Shown: positions 24,887 through 32,973 of the stretch, piece by piece
Layout: each line of letters begins with the position of its first letter
Position numbering within the stretch: the stretch's first letter is position 1
Origin: Streptomyces puniciscabiei
Lineage (GTDB): Bacteria > Actinomycetota > Actinomycetes > Streptomycetales > Streptomycetaceae
Reading direction: 5' to 3'
DNA: 64,000 nucleotides
Assembly: GCF_006715785.1 (NCBI RefSeq)
Contig: NZ_VFNX01000001.1
Location: forward strand, 1,688,501 to 1,752,500
Made by a program: the position numbers and the translations under genes
The notes under the pieces: model-generated
What the model saw: only the letters and a program-made list of their open reading frames with translations
Database searches by the model: none
Told to the model about the DNA's origin: nothing

Positions 24887-24899
24887 GCACCGGCCGAGG
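24874..24899. terminator. Bidirectional hairpin between PBP and proline-rich protein genes
   Basis: CCTCGGCCGGT (24874-24884) pairs perfectly with ACCGGCCGAGG (24889-24899) around GAGC. It overlaps the PBP stop codon and sits between two convergent genes, so it can serve both. Confidence 0.7.
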
Positions 24900-24908
24900 G
24901 GCCGGCGG

Positions 24909-25760
24909 TCAGATCGGCTCGACCGCCTCGGAGCGGATCTGGACGGTCTGCCTGGCGAGCGCCGCCAGATCGACGTCCGACGGGCTCTGCGAGGCGAGCG
25001 GCGTGTCCACGAAGGCCACCGTGGCGCTGGTGTTGCCGTCGGCCCAGACGCACGCGGGTATGGTGATCTTCGTGCCCGCCTGCTCCTGGGTCGCGACTTC
25101 GCAGCTGATCGTCGTCTGCAGGTGGAACTCCTTGGGGGCGACCGCCAGTTCGGGGTTGCTGCCGCCCTCGGCGAAGCCCTTCATCGCCTCCCGGCGGACC
25201 AGGTCGGCGTTCTTGAACCTGCCGTACATGCCCGACACCACCACGGTGCCCTTGGCGGCGTCACCGCCCAGGGTGTAGGTGCCGACGACTCCATGGGTGT
25301 CCTTGGCGTCCCAGGCGCCGTCGGCCTCGTCCTCGATCTTCTTGCCCTCGGTGGCGGAGAGGTCCTTGGCGAGCCGGTACTTGCCGTCGATCAGGGTCTG
25401 GGGCAGCGTCAGCTTGTTCTTCGCCTCGGGGAAGCCGCTCTCGACCGCCATCCCGATCACGACGAGCACCACGACGACCGTTGCGACGACACCGGCCACG
25501 ATCCCCAGGATCAGCCCGACCCGCCGCTTCTTCGGCAGCGGGGCCATGGGCGGCGCGCCCCAGCCCGGGTACGGCTGCTGGGGGTATCCGGGCTGGGGCG
25601 GGTACGGCGCCTGCGGCGGGTAGCCGTACGGGCCGGGGGCGGCCTGCGGGGGCTGCGGGCCGTACGGACCCGGGGCCGCCTGCGGGGGCGGGCCGTAGGG
25701 GTTCGGCGGCTGCTGGGGGCCGTTGGGGTACGGCTGCTGCGGTGACGGAGGCATGGACAC
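24909..25760 (-). CDS. Proline-rich single-pass membrane protein
   Basis: A 283-residue protein of unknown function. Residues 1-75 are Pro/Gln/Gly/Tyr-rich with repeats of the kind PPQAAPGPYGPQP; after KKRR there is one TM helix (VGLILGIVAGVVATVVVVLVVIGMAV, about 81-106). The C-terminal 175 residues are predicted extracellular, with two cysteines (ISCEVATQEQ, IPACVWADG) that may form a disulfide and conserved motifs such as VVGTYTLGG and AFVDTPLASQ. This architecture is common in Streptomyces. No operon partner; convergent with the PBP gene. Confidence 0.75.
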   Translation of the reverse strand: MSMPPSPQQPYPNGPQQPPNPYGPPPQAAPGPYGPQPPQAAPGPYGYPPQAPYPPQPGYPQQPYPGWGAPPMAPLPKKRRVGLILGIVAGVVATVVVVLVVIGMAVESGFPEAKNKLTLPQTLIDGKYRLAKDLSATEGKKIEDEADGAWDAKDTHGVVGTYTLGGDAAKGTVVVSGMYGRFKNADLVRREAMKGFAEGGSNPELAVAPKEFHLQTTISCEVATQEQAGTKITIPACVWADGNTSATVAFVDTPLASQSPSDVDLAALARQTVQIRSEAVEPI

Positions 25761-25845
25761 GCCCGCACGCTACTGCACCGGGGTGAACGACCCGTTACTG
25801 CACCCGGACGAGCGGCCCGGCACCCGCCCTCGGCCCAGCGCCGCC

Positions 25846-26955
25846 TCAGCCCTCCGCCGCCCCCGACTCGATGGCCTCCTGCACCTCGGCCACCCGCTCC
25901 CGCTCCTCGGTCGCGAACCGCTCGGCGTCCAGCCGCTCGGCCAGTTCCTCGTCCTGGGCCATGAGCAGGTCCAGGTTGGAGTCGCCCATCTCGAAGACGC
26001 CCATGTCGACATAGGCCTCCTGCAGCCGCTTGCCCCACAGGCCGATGTCCTTGACGCAGGGCACGATCCGGCTGAACAGCAGCCTGCGGAACAGCTGGAG
26101 GAACTCGGAGCGCTCGCTCAGCGCCTCCGCCTCGGCCTTGGGGATGCCGAAGTTCTCCAGGACCTCCACGCCCCTGAGCCGGTCCCGCATCAGATAGCAG
26201 CCCTCGATGACGAACTCCTCGCGCTCGCGCAGTTCGGCGTCGGTGAGCTGCTTGTAGTAGTCCCGCAGGGCCAGCCGGCCGAAGGCCACGTGCCGGGCCT
26301 CGTCCTGCATGACGTAGGTGAGGATCTGCTTGGGCAGCGGCTTGTCGGTGGTGTCCCGGATCATCCCGAACGCGGCCAGCGCCAGCCCCTCGATGAGGAC
26401 CTGCATGCCCAGGTACGGCATGTCCCAGCGGCTGTCCCGGAGCGTGTCGCCGAGCAGGGACTGGAGGTTGTCGTTGATCGGATAGACCAGCCCGATCTTC
26501 TCGTGCAGGAACCGGCCGTAGATCTCGGCGTGCCGGGCCTCGTCCATGGTCTGGGTCGCGGAGTAGAACTTGGCGTCCAGGTCGGGCACCGACTCCACGA
26601 TCCGGGCCGCGCAGATCATCGCGCCCTGCTCGCCGTGCAGGAACTGGCTGAACTGCCAGGAGGCGTAGTGCCGCCGCAGCTCACCCTTGTCCTTCTCGGT
26701 CATCTTGTCCCAGTACCTGGTGCCGTACAGGGACATGGACTCATCGGGGGTGCCGAGGGCGTCGTACGGGTCGACCTCCAGGTCCCAGTCGATGCGGGTC
26801 TGCCCGTCCCACTGCTTGTCCTTGCCCTTCTGGTACAGGGCGAGCAGGCGTTCGCGGCCGTCGTCGTACTCCCAGGTGAACCGGGCGGCGCCGCTCGCGG
26901 GCACCTGCCAGGGGGAGTCACCGGGCTCGTTGGCGTACAGGTCATGGGTCGGCAT
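25846..26955 (-). CDS. Ferritin-like / R2-like diiron protein
   Basis: A 369-residue soluble protein of the ribonucleotide-reductase-R2-like ferritin superfamily. Likely iron ligands: HGEQGAMICAARIVES (first Glu), DEARHAEIYGRFLHEK (E and H), VLIEGLALAAFG (Glu) and QDEARHVAFGRLALRDYY (E and H). This ExxH-ExxH pattern fits a carboxylate-bridged diiron site. The substrate is unknown; relatives include N-oxygenases and R2-like oxidases. Start at ATG 26955 (MPTHDLYANEPGDSPW). The frame remains open to 28581 as an antisense shadow of the neighbour genes. Divergent from another diiron gene 123 bp away. Confidence 0.8.
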   Translation of the reverse strand: MPTHDLYANEPGDSPWQVPASGAARFTWEYDDGRERLLALYQKGKDKQWDGQTRIDWDLEVDPYDALGTPDESMSLYGTRYWDKMTEKDKGELRRHYASWQFSQFLHGEQGAMICAARIVESVPDLDAKFYSATQTMDEARHAEIYGRFLHEKIGLVYPINDNLQSLLGDTLRDSRWDMPYLGMQVLIEGLALAAFGMIRDTTDKPLPKQILTYVMQDEARHVAFGRLALRDYYKQLTDAELREREEFVIEGCYLMRDRLRGVEVLENFGIPKAEAEALSERSEFLQLFRRLLFSRIVPCVKDIGLWGKRLQEAYVDMGVFEMGDSNLDLLMAQDEELAERLDAERFATEERERVAEVQEAIESGAAEG

Positions 26956-27013
26956 ACCCCGCAGGCTCACACGTAGACGCGAAGTCAACAAGTCATGCGC
27001 AAGGGATTGACGG

Positions 27014-27027
27014 GCTTGCTGACAAGC
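27014..27027. promoter_or_regulatory. Palindrome between the divergent diiron genes, candidate TetR operator
   Basis: GCTTGCTGACAAGC is an inverted repeat (GCTTG/CAAGC). It overlaps a possible promoter, since TTGACG lies at 27007-27012. A related sequence GTCAACAAGTC occurs at 26984-26994. Together they could be bound by the TetR regulator encoded at 28150. Confidence 0.35.
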
Positions 27028-27078
27028 AGTCTCATAAGTGCCAGGACGACTACCCCCGGGTAACGAGGTGAGGGAGCC

Positions 27079-28017
27079 ATGACGACCCTGACGGAAGCGG
27101 ACGCGCTGGACGGCCTGCGCGATGCGCTCGGCCTGCTCAAGGACCGGGAGCAGGTGGCCGAACGGCTGCTCGCCTCCTCCGCCAAGCACTCCTTCGACCC
27201 GGACGAGGAGCTGGACTGGGACGCGCCCTTCGAGGAGGGCAAGTGGTTCTGGCCGCCGGAGCTGGTCTCGCTCTACGACACGCCGTTGTGGAAGCGGATG
27301 GGCGAGGAGCAGCGGATCCTGCTCTCCCAGCACGAGGCGGCGGCGCTGGCCTCGCTCGGCATCTGGTTCGAGATCATCCTGATGCAGCTGCTGGTCCGGC
27401 ACATCTACGACAAGGCGGCGACGAGCGCACACGTCCGCTACGCGCTGACCGAGATCGAGGACGAGTGCCGGCACTCCAAGATGTTCGCGCGCCTCATCGC
27501 GCACGGCGGCACGCCCTGGTACCCGGTCGCCAAGGCCCACCAGAATCTCGGCCGCCTCTTCAAGACCATCTCCACCACCCCCGGCTCCTTCACCGCCACC
27601 CTCCTCGGCGAGGAGGTGCTGGACTGGATGCAGCGGCTGACCTTCCCGGACGAGCGGATCCAGCCGCTGATCCGTGGCGTCACCCGCATCCACGTGGTCG
27701 AGGAGGCCCGGCACGTCCGGTACGCCCGCGAGGAACTCCGGCGCCAGATGGTGACGGCACCGAAGTGGTCCCAGGAGTTCACCCGGATCACCTCCGGCGA
27801 GTTCGCCCGGGTGTTCTCCGTCGCGTTCGTCAACCCCGAGGTCTACACGAATGTGGGGCTGGACAAGCGGGAGGCGATGGCCCAGGTGAAGGCGAGCGGG
27901 CATCGCCGGGAGGTCATGCAGACGGGGGCGAAGCGGCTGACGGACTTCCTGGACGACATCGGGGTGCTGCGGGGGGTCGGACGGCGGCTGTGGAGGTCGT
28001 CGGGGCTGCTGGCGTAG
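27079..28017 (+). CDS. AurF-like diiron oxygenase
   Basis: A 312-residue protein matching the p-aminobenzoate N-oxygenase (AurF) family. Likely diiron ligands: LLSQHEAAALASLGIWFEI (first helix), ALTEIEDECRHSKMFARL (ExxxH motif), LGEEVLDWMQRL, and VTRIHVVEEARHVRYAREEL. AurF members oxidise aryl or alkyl amines, but this one sits in no biosynthetic cluster, so its substrate is unknown. Start ATG 27079 behind GAGGTGAGGG. It diverges from the other ferritin-like gene; a TetR gene follows on the same strand, suggesting a small regulated redox locus. Confidence 0.85.
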   Translation: MTTLTEADALDGLRDALGLLKDREQVAERLLASSAKHSFDPDEELDWDAPFEEGKWFWPPELVSLYDTPLWKRMGEEQRILLSQHEAAALASLGIWFEIILMQLLVRHIYDKAATSAHVRYALTEIEDECRHSKMFARLIAHGGTPWYPVAKAHQNLGRLFKTISTTPGSFTATLLGEEVLDWMQRLTFPDERIQPLIRGVTRIHVVEEARHVRYAREELRRQMVTAPKWSQEFTRITSGEFARVFSVAFVNPEVYTNVGLDKREAMAQVKASGHRREVMQTGAKRLTDFLDDIGVLRGVGRRLWRSSGLLA

Positions 28018-28149
28018 GAGCGCGGGGCAACGCCCCGTAGGGGCGCGGGACGGGTGTCGATATGCGGCTCCGCCGCGCGGGCGCGACCAGCCACAGCGGA
28101 CCGGCAGACGAAGGACGGGCTGCTGAGCGGAGCGATTAGGCTTCCCGGC

Positions 28150-28824
28150 ATGACCCCGCCCGCCGCCACCCCCGCCTACCGCCGCCTCAGCGTCGAGGAG
28201 CGGCGAAGCCAGCTCCTCGCCGCCGCCCTGAACCTCTTCGCCCACCGCGCCCCCGAGGACGTGTCGCTGGACGACGTGGCGGAGGCCGCCGGAGTGTCGC
28301 GCCCCCTGGTGTACCGGTACTTCCCGGGCGGCAAGCAGCAGCTGTACGAGGCCGCGCTGCGCTCGGCCGCCGAAGAGCTGCAGCTGTGCTTCGACGAGCC
28401 CCGCGAGGGCCCCCTGCTGCCCCGCCTGTCCCGCGCCCTGGACCGGTATCTGAGCTTCGTCGACGAGCACGACACCGGCTTCAGCGCGCTGCTCCAGGGC
28501 GGCAGCGTGGTGGAGACGTCCCGGACGACCGCCATCGTGGACGGGGTGCGGCGGGCCGCCGCCGAGCACATCTACCGCCACCTCGGTGTCGCCGAGCCCG
28601 GCCCCCGCCTGCGCATGACCGTCCGGACCTGGATCACGGCCGTGGAGGCGGCCTCCCTGATCTGGCTGGACGAGGACAAGCAGCCCCCGGTGGAGGAGCT
28701 GCGCGCCTGGCTGGTGGAGCAGTTCGTGGCCGTACTCACCGTGACCGCGGCCCGGGACCCGCAGACGGCCGCCGTCGTCGGCGCGCTCGGCGAGGATGGC
28801 CGAGAGTCAACGACCCGGGAGTAG
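28150..28824 (+). CDS. TetR/AcrR family transcriptional regulator
   Basis: A 224-residue repressor-type regulator. The N-terminal HTH is RRSQLLAAALNLFAHRAPEDVSLDDVAEAAGVSRPLVYRYFPGGKQQLYEAAL, with YRYF as the recognition-helix end. The C-terminal ligand domain is helical (LSRALDRYLSFVDEHDTGFSALLQGG). Start at ATG 28150 (MTPPAATPAYRRL). It follows the AurF-like gene by 132 bp on the same strand and probably controls the diiron locus. The last residues (RESTTRE) and the stop lie at the boundary of a TnpB element, so the original C-terminus may have been altered by that insertion. Confidence 0.88.
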   Translation: MTPPAATPAYRRLSVEERRSQLLAAALNLFAHRAPEDVSLDDVAEAAGVSRPLVYRYFPGGKQQLYEAALRSAAEELQLCFDEPREGPLLPRLSRALDRYLSFVDEHDTGFSALLQGGSVVETSRTTAIVDGVRRAAAEHIYRHLGVAEPGPRLRMTVRTWITAVEAASLIWLDEDKQPPVEELRAWLVEQFVAVLTVTAARDPQTAAVVGALGEDGRESTTRE

Positions 28825-30064
28825 AGTCCCAGGCTTGCCCAACGGGTGCCACTGGCTGTGGCGCTGCGTTCGCGTCCAGCCCCATCCCGCTGACGCGGTG
28901 ATGGGCAGGGGCCGTTGACTGGGCCCCGCGTCGCCACAACTCCAACGCTCTGGCGCGGATGTTGCGGGAGCCGTTCCGGTCTGCGTGACCAACGAATCCG
29001 CAGTTCCGGCATGCGAACCAGGCCTGGAAGACCCGGTTCGCTTTGTCGTTGTACCCGCACTCGGCGCAGGTGCGCGACGTGTACGCCGGGTCGACATACA
29101 CCACCGGCACCCCCGCCCTGCGGGCCTTGTACGCGATGAACGCCCCCAGCCGGGCGAACGACCAGCTGTGGAGGGTGGCCCGTTGGGGCTTGCGAAGCCG
29201 TACCCGCTCGCGGATGCCCGTCAGGCCTTCCAGGGCGATCCCGCGACCGGTGCGTTCTGCCTCGGCCACTACATGTTTCGCGATCTTGTGGTTGATGTCC
29301 TTCGCCCGCCGCGCCTCCTTGCGCCGCCGCTTCTTCAGACGCCGTTTGGCGGAGGGCGTGTTCTTCTTCTGCAGCTTGGCGCGCAGCGTCCGTTCCCGGA
29401 CCCGGATGCGGTAGAGCTCGCGCCCGGCCGTGATCTCGCCGTCGGAAGTGGTGGCGATGTTGACGACGCCCAGGTCGATCCCGAGGAAGTCCACCGGGCT
29501 GGTGTTCGCGGGTGCTTCGGGAACCTCGCAGGTGGCGTACAGGAACCACATGCCGTCCCGGCAAACCAGGTCAGACTCGCCCCTTCGGTACAGAACCAGG
29601 GCGGCGAGCTGCTCACAGGAGCCCGTGAACGCCACGTCCTTCACCCGCCCGTGCACAGTCCAGATGGAGCTCCTCCGCTCGGCGATCTGCCAGGACAGCA
29701 TCCGGTCGTCGTACGGCTGGGCGGACTCCGCCCGGAAGGCGACTGGCTTCGCCAAGGCCTGCTCGTACCGCTTCGAGCCGGGCTTGCCCAAGTTTCCGGC
29801 CTTCAGGTTGGCCCTCAACGTGGTGTACGCGTCACACACCTTCTTGGTCACATGCTGGGTGGCCTGCGCCCCCAGCCCCCAGCGGTTCTTGATCTGACAG
29901 TAGGTGTGCTCACGCAGCGCGAAGTTCCTCTTCACGTCCTTCTCGAACGCCACGCCACTGGCCCAGGTCGCCGCTTCGTTGCAAGCGCGCAGGGTCGCCT
30001 CCAGTGCCGCCGCCTGCACCGGCGTCGGCAACAGCCTGACCTGCATCACCAGCTTGAGGATCAC
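28736..30064 (-). CDS. tnpB: TnpB, IS200/IS605-family RNA-guided endonuclease
   Basis: OrfB/TnpB of the IS1341 group, about 442 residues. The N-terminus QVRLLPTPVQAAALEATLRACNEAATWAS is the standard helix-turn-helix region. RuvC residues: Asp in FLGIDLGVVNIAT, Glu in GIALEGLTGIRERV, Asp in GHADRNGSRNIRARAL. The zinc finger is CAECGYNDKANRVFQAWFACRNCGF. All key residues are intact. The GTG at 30064 gives the usual VILKLVMQVRL start. The C-terminus runs past STPGS into sequence antisense to the tetR 3' end, so the native stop may have been lost at the insertion junction. No tnpA nearby. TnpB family members are RNA-guided nucleases that promote retention of the element. Confidence 0.93.
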   Translation of the reverse strand: MILKLVMQVRLLPTPVQAAALEATLRACNEAATWASGVAFEKDVKRNFALREHTYCQIKNRWGLGAQATQHVTKKVCDAYTTLRANLKAGNLGKPGSKRYEQALAKPVAFRAESAQPYDDRMLSWQIAERRSSIWTVHGRVKDVAFTGSCEQLAALVLYRRGESDLVCRDGMWFLYATCEVPEAPANTSPVDFLGIDLGVVNIATTSDGEITAGRELYRIRVRERTLRAKLQKKNTPSAKRRLKKRRRKEARRAKDINHKIAKHVVAEAERTGRGIALEGLTGIRERVRLRKPQRATLHSWSFARLGAFIAYKARRAGVPVVYVDPAYTSRTCAECGYNDKANRVFQAWFACRNCGFVGHADRNGSRNIRARALELWRRGAQSTAPAHHRVSGMGLDANAAPQPVAPVGQAWDSTPGSLTLGHPRRARRRRRPSAGPGPRSR

Positions 30065-30205
30065 GAAACCTACACACACATACGACTGCCCACCGCACGT
30101 TCCCCAATCATCACCCGATCGAGCGAAACCGCCGGCGTGCGGGCGCAGCGCCCACCCCGCCGCACACGGCGATTCCTCCCAGGGCTGAAGTCCTGGGGTC
30201 CTCAC
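28825..30205 (-). mobile_element. IS1341-type element (tnpB only)
   Basis: Approximate extent of the element. On the 5' side of tnpB, CCCAGG at 30178 and CCTGGG at 30192 form a hairpin around GCTGAAGT, resembling IS200/IS605 subterminal hairpins. On the 3' side the tnpB frame meets tetR near 28,815-28,830. Exact ends are not marked by inverted repeats, as expected for this family, and I could not fix them to the base. Confidence 0.55.
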
Positions 30206-30233
30206 AAGAATCTGCTGAAGCGAGACTGAAGCC

Positions 30234-30536
30234 GTGAAGAGTCAGGACACCCCCTTCGAGGGCGGCCCGATGGACGGGCGCGTGCTCCCGGTCATGGTCG
30301 GGCCCACCGGGCACCCGCCGAAGACCTACCGCATCCCCGTCCCGGATCCGGACGGCGGCCCGCCCACGGTGCTCGTCTACCACCGGGTGCCCAGGGGGCA
30401 CAGCAGGCGGCTGGGGCTGATCCAGGGGTGGAAGTACCAGTACGACCCGGACGACACCTCCGGCGGCAGGCTCAGGTGGCCCTGGTCGAAGCCGGCCGCC
30501 GCGCCGCCCGCCGCCCCGGACGCCACGAACGAGTGA
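30234..30536 (+). CDS. Small conserved hypothetical protein
   Basis: 100 residues from a GTG at 30234 (MKSQDTPFEGGPMDGRVLPVMVGPTGHPPKTYRIPVPD). The sequence ends in a basic/Pro-rich tail (RWPWSKPAAAPPAAPDATNE). It is a soluble protein with no motif that I can assign. It begins about 30 bp from the TnpB element end, so the promoter region may have been changed by insertion. Confidence 0.65.
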   Translation: MKSQDTPFEGGPMDGRVLPVMVGPTGHPPKTYRIPVPDPDGGPPTVLVYHRVPRGHSRRLGLIQGWKYQYDPDDTSGGRLRWPWSKPAAAPPAAPDATNE

Positions 30537-30659
30537 CTGCTTGCGCCGAACCGCGCACGCCGGGAGCGCGCCCCGCACGGACACATCTGATTATCGCGGT
30601 GCGATAGGAGGCGAACAGCCCGCCCGCCGGGAATCCCTCCCCGCACCCGAGGTGATCCT

Positions 30660-31712
30660 GTGTCAGGAATGCTCGCACGCCTGGCCTGTACGACCGTGCT
30701 GGCGGCGCAGGCCGTCCTCGTGCCCGCGCCCGCCGCGGCCGCACCGGCTCCCCAGCGGTCCGTGTCCCAGCTGCTGACGGAGCTTCAGCAGCTGTACCGG
30801 CAGGCCGAACAGGCCACCGAGACCTACAACGCCACCGCCGAGAAGCTGCGGCGCCGGCGCGCGGAGGTTGCCCGCCTGGACGGCGAGCTGGCCCGCGCCC
30901 GCCTCGCACTGCAGGACAGCCGCACCGACGCCGGCCGGCTGGCCCGCCGGCAGTACCAGGGCACCGACGGCCTGGGCCCGTACGTCCGCGTCCTCCTCGC
31001 CCCCGATCCGCAGGCCGCGCTGGACGAGAGCCATGTGATCGGCGAACTGGCCCGGGTGCAGGCCCGTACGGTGCAGCGGCTGGCCACCGCCGAGCGGCGG
31101 CGGGACACCCTGGCCCGGGCGGCCCGCAAGGCCCTGGACGACCAGCTCACCCTCGCCGACCAGCAGAAGAAGCAGCGCGACGCCGTGCGGCGGAGGCTGG
31201 CCGGCGTGGAGCGCCTGCTGGCCTCCCTCACCCCGGCCCAGCTGGCCGCGGTCGTCGCGCTGGAACAGCGGGGCGTGACCGCCGCCCAGCAGAAGCTCGC
31301 CGCCTCCGGCTCCCTCCCCGCGGACCGCCCCGCCTCCCCCGAGGGCGCCCGCGCGGTCCGCTACGCCCTGTACCAGCTCGGCAAGCCGTACGTGTGGGGC
31401 GCGACGGGCCCCGGCGCCTACGACTGCTCGGGCCTCACCTCCCAGGCCTGGGAGCACGCGGGCAGATCCATCCCCCGCACCAGCCAGGAGCAGTGGCAGC
31501 GCCTGAAGCGGATCCCGCTCGGCGACCTCCGCCCCGGCGACCTGGTGGTGTACTTCCCGGACGCGACCCACGTGGCGATGTACGTGGGCGACGGCAAGGT
31601 CGTACAGGCACCGAGACCCGGAGCGAACGTCCAGCTGTCACCGCTGGCGTCCAATCCGGTACTCGGTGCCGTACGACCGGATGCTCAGGCGCCCGCGACC
31701 GAGGACAGGTAG
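30660..31712 (+). CDS. NlpC/P60 family cell-wall hydrolase
   Basis: A 350-residue secreted endopeptidase. Signal peptide with AAAAP cleavage (about 1-28), then a long coiled coil (about 35-200, rich in Gln/Arg/Ala, for example LLTELQQLYRQAEQATETYNATAEKLRRRRAEV). The C-terminal NlpC/P60 domain follows: YALYQLGKPYVWGATGPGAYDCSGLTSQAWEHAG with catalytic Cys, then DLRPGDLVVYFPDATHVAMYVGDGKVVQAPR with catalytic His. Such proteins cleave peptide bonds in peptidoglycan, and the coiled coil is typical of the RipA/SwlA type. GTG start at 30660. No c-di-AMP riboswitch is recognisable upstream. Its end overlaps the flavoprotein gene by 28 bp, tail to tail. Confidence 0.92.
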   Translation: MSGMLARLACTTVLAAQAVLVPAPAAAAPAPQRSVSQLLTELQQLYRQAEQATETYNATAEKLRRRRAEVARLDGELARARLALQDSRTDAGRLARRQYQGTDGLGPYVRVLLAPDPQAALDESHVIGELARVQARTVQRLATAERRRDTLARAARKALDDQLTLADQQKKQRDAVRRRLAGVERLLASLTPAQLAAVVALEQRGVTAAQQKLAASGSLPADRPASPEGARAVRYALYQLGKPYVWGATGPGAYDCSGLTSQAWEHAGRSIPRTSQEQWQRLKRIPLGDLRPGDLVVYFPDATHVAMYVGDGKVVQAPRPGANVQLSPLASNPVLGAVRPDAQAPATEDR

Positions 31713-32938
31713 GCGGCCGTCTTCTCCGGGTCGTAGAAGAAGTTCTCGAAGTCGGCCGGGTCGTTGAACGCGTTGGCGAAGCGGTCGGCCACCGGCTGGA
31801 GCTGGCCGGCCGCGCCGATGAGGTTCAGGATGTGCTCCGGCGGCGGCATGAGCATCGCGTTCGTCCACTTGGTGACGTGCTGCGCGGTGTCCCAGTACCG
31901 GTCGAAGGTGGCCTGCATCCACTCCTCGTCGAACGGCTTGTCGCCGTGCTCCAGGATGGAGGCGAGGTACGACGCCGCGCACTTGGAGGCGGAGTTGGAG
32001 CCCTGGCCGGTGATCGGGTCGTTGGCCACGACGACGTCCGCGACGCCCAGGACCAGGCCGCCGCCGGGGAGGCGGCCGATGGGGTTGCGGACCGTCGGGG
32101 CGTAGCGGCCGGCCAGGGTGCCGCCCGCGTCGGTCAGTTCGACCTTCGTGGCCCGCGCGTACTCCCAGGGCGTGAACTTCTCCATGAGTTCCAGGGTCAG
32201 GGAGAGGTGCTCGGCCGGGTCCTTGACGCCGTTGAAGACGTCGAGCGGGCCGCCGGGTATGCCCTCCCAGAACAGGATGTCGGCCGGGCCGGAGGTGGTC
32301 AGGGTCGGCATGACGAACAGTTCGCCGACGCCGGGGACGAGGTTGCAGCGGACGGCCAGGAAGTCCGGGTGCTCCGGGCGGGGGCCGAGACCGTGGACGT
32401 ACGACACCGCCAGCGCGCGCTGCGGCTCGCTGTACGGGGAGCGGGAGGCGTCGCGGCCGAACATCTGGACCAGCTCGCCCTTGCCCGCCGAGACCAGGAC
32501 GAGGTCGTACGTACGGGAGAAGTAGTCGAGGTCGCCGACCGCCGCGCCGTGGATGACCAGCTGGCCGCCGCGCTGCGCGAAGGTCTCCATCCAGCCGGCC
32601 ATCTTCACCCGCTGGTCGACCGACTGCGCGTACCCGTCCAGCTTGCCCACCCAGTCGATGGCCCGCTGCGTGGGACCGGGGTCGTGCGAGCCGGGGGCCG
32701 CGACCGAGACGCCGAGTCCTTCGATCTTCGGGGCCTGGGACTCCCAGAAGTTCAGCTTCAGATCGCGCTCGTGCTGCAGCGCCGTGTGGAACATGCACTG
32801 CGTCGACATGACCCGGCCGGTGCGGATCTCGTCCGCGGTCCGGTTCGACATCAGGGTGACCTCGTAGCCGTGCGACTGCAGGCCGAGGGCGAGCTGGAGA
32901 CCGGACTGGCCGGCTCCGACGACGAGTATCTTCCGCAT
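31685..32938 (-). CDS. Styrene-monooxygenase-like FAD-binding oxidoreductase
   Basis: A 417-residue flavoprotein. It begins MRKILVVGAGQSGLQLALGL, a Rossmann FAD-binding GxGxxG. Then SNRTADEIRTGRVMSTQCMFHTALQHERDLKLNFWE, as in StyA-type monooxygenases, and the second FAD motif region PGGGLVLGVADVVVANDPITGQGSNSASKCAASYL. Homologues catalyse epoxidation with reduced FAD supplied by a separate reductase; none is encoded nearby. It lies 35 bp downstream of the conservon GTPase on the same strand, so it is likely co-transcribed with the sensory genes. The substrate is unknown. Confidence 0.85.
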   Translation of the reverse strand: MRKILVVGAGQSGLQLALGLQSHGYEVTLMSNRTADEIRTGRVMSTQCMFHTALQHERDLKLNFWESQAPKIEGLGVSVAAPGSHDPGPTQRAIDWVGKLDGYAQSVDQRVKMAGWMETFAQRGGQLVIHGAAVGDLDYFSRTYDLVLVSAGKGELVQMFGRDASRSPYSEPQRALAVSYVHGLGPRPEHPDFLAVRCNLVPGVGELFVMPTLTTSGPADILFWEGIPGGPLDVFNGVKDPAEHLSLTLELMEKFTPWEYARATKVELTDAGGTLAGRYAPTVRNPIGRLPGGGLVLGVADVVVANDPITGQGSNSASKCAASYLASILEHGDKPFDEEWMQATFDRYWDTAQHVTKWTNAMLMPPPEHILNLIGAAGQLQPVADRFANAFNDPADFENFFYDPEKTAAYLSSVAGA

Positions 32939-32973
32939 GCGGGTGGGGACTCCTAACGGGTACTGCTCGGGGA

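Noticed and set aside
28054..28149. Longer TetR start at 28054
   Set aside because: The added residues lack homology; ATG 28150 begins right before the conserved HTH region.
30537..30659. Possible c-di-AMP riboswitch in front of the NlpC/P60 gene
   Set aside because: Such riboswitches precede some wall-hydrolase genes, but I could not find the conserved motif blocks in this short 120-bp leader.
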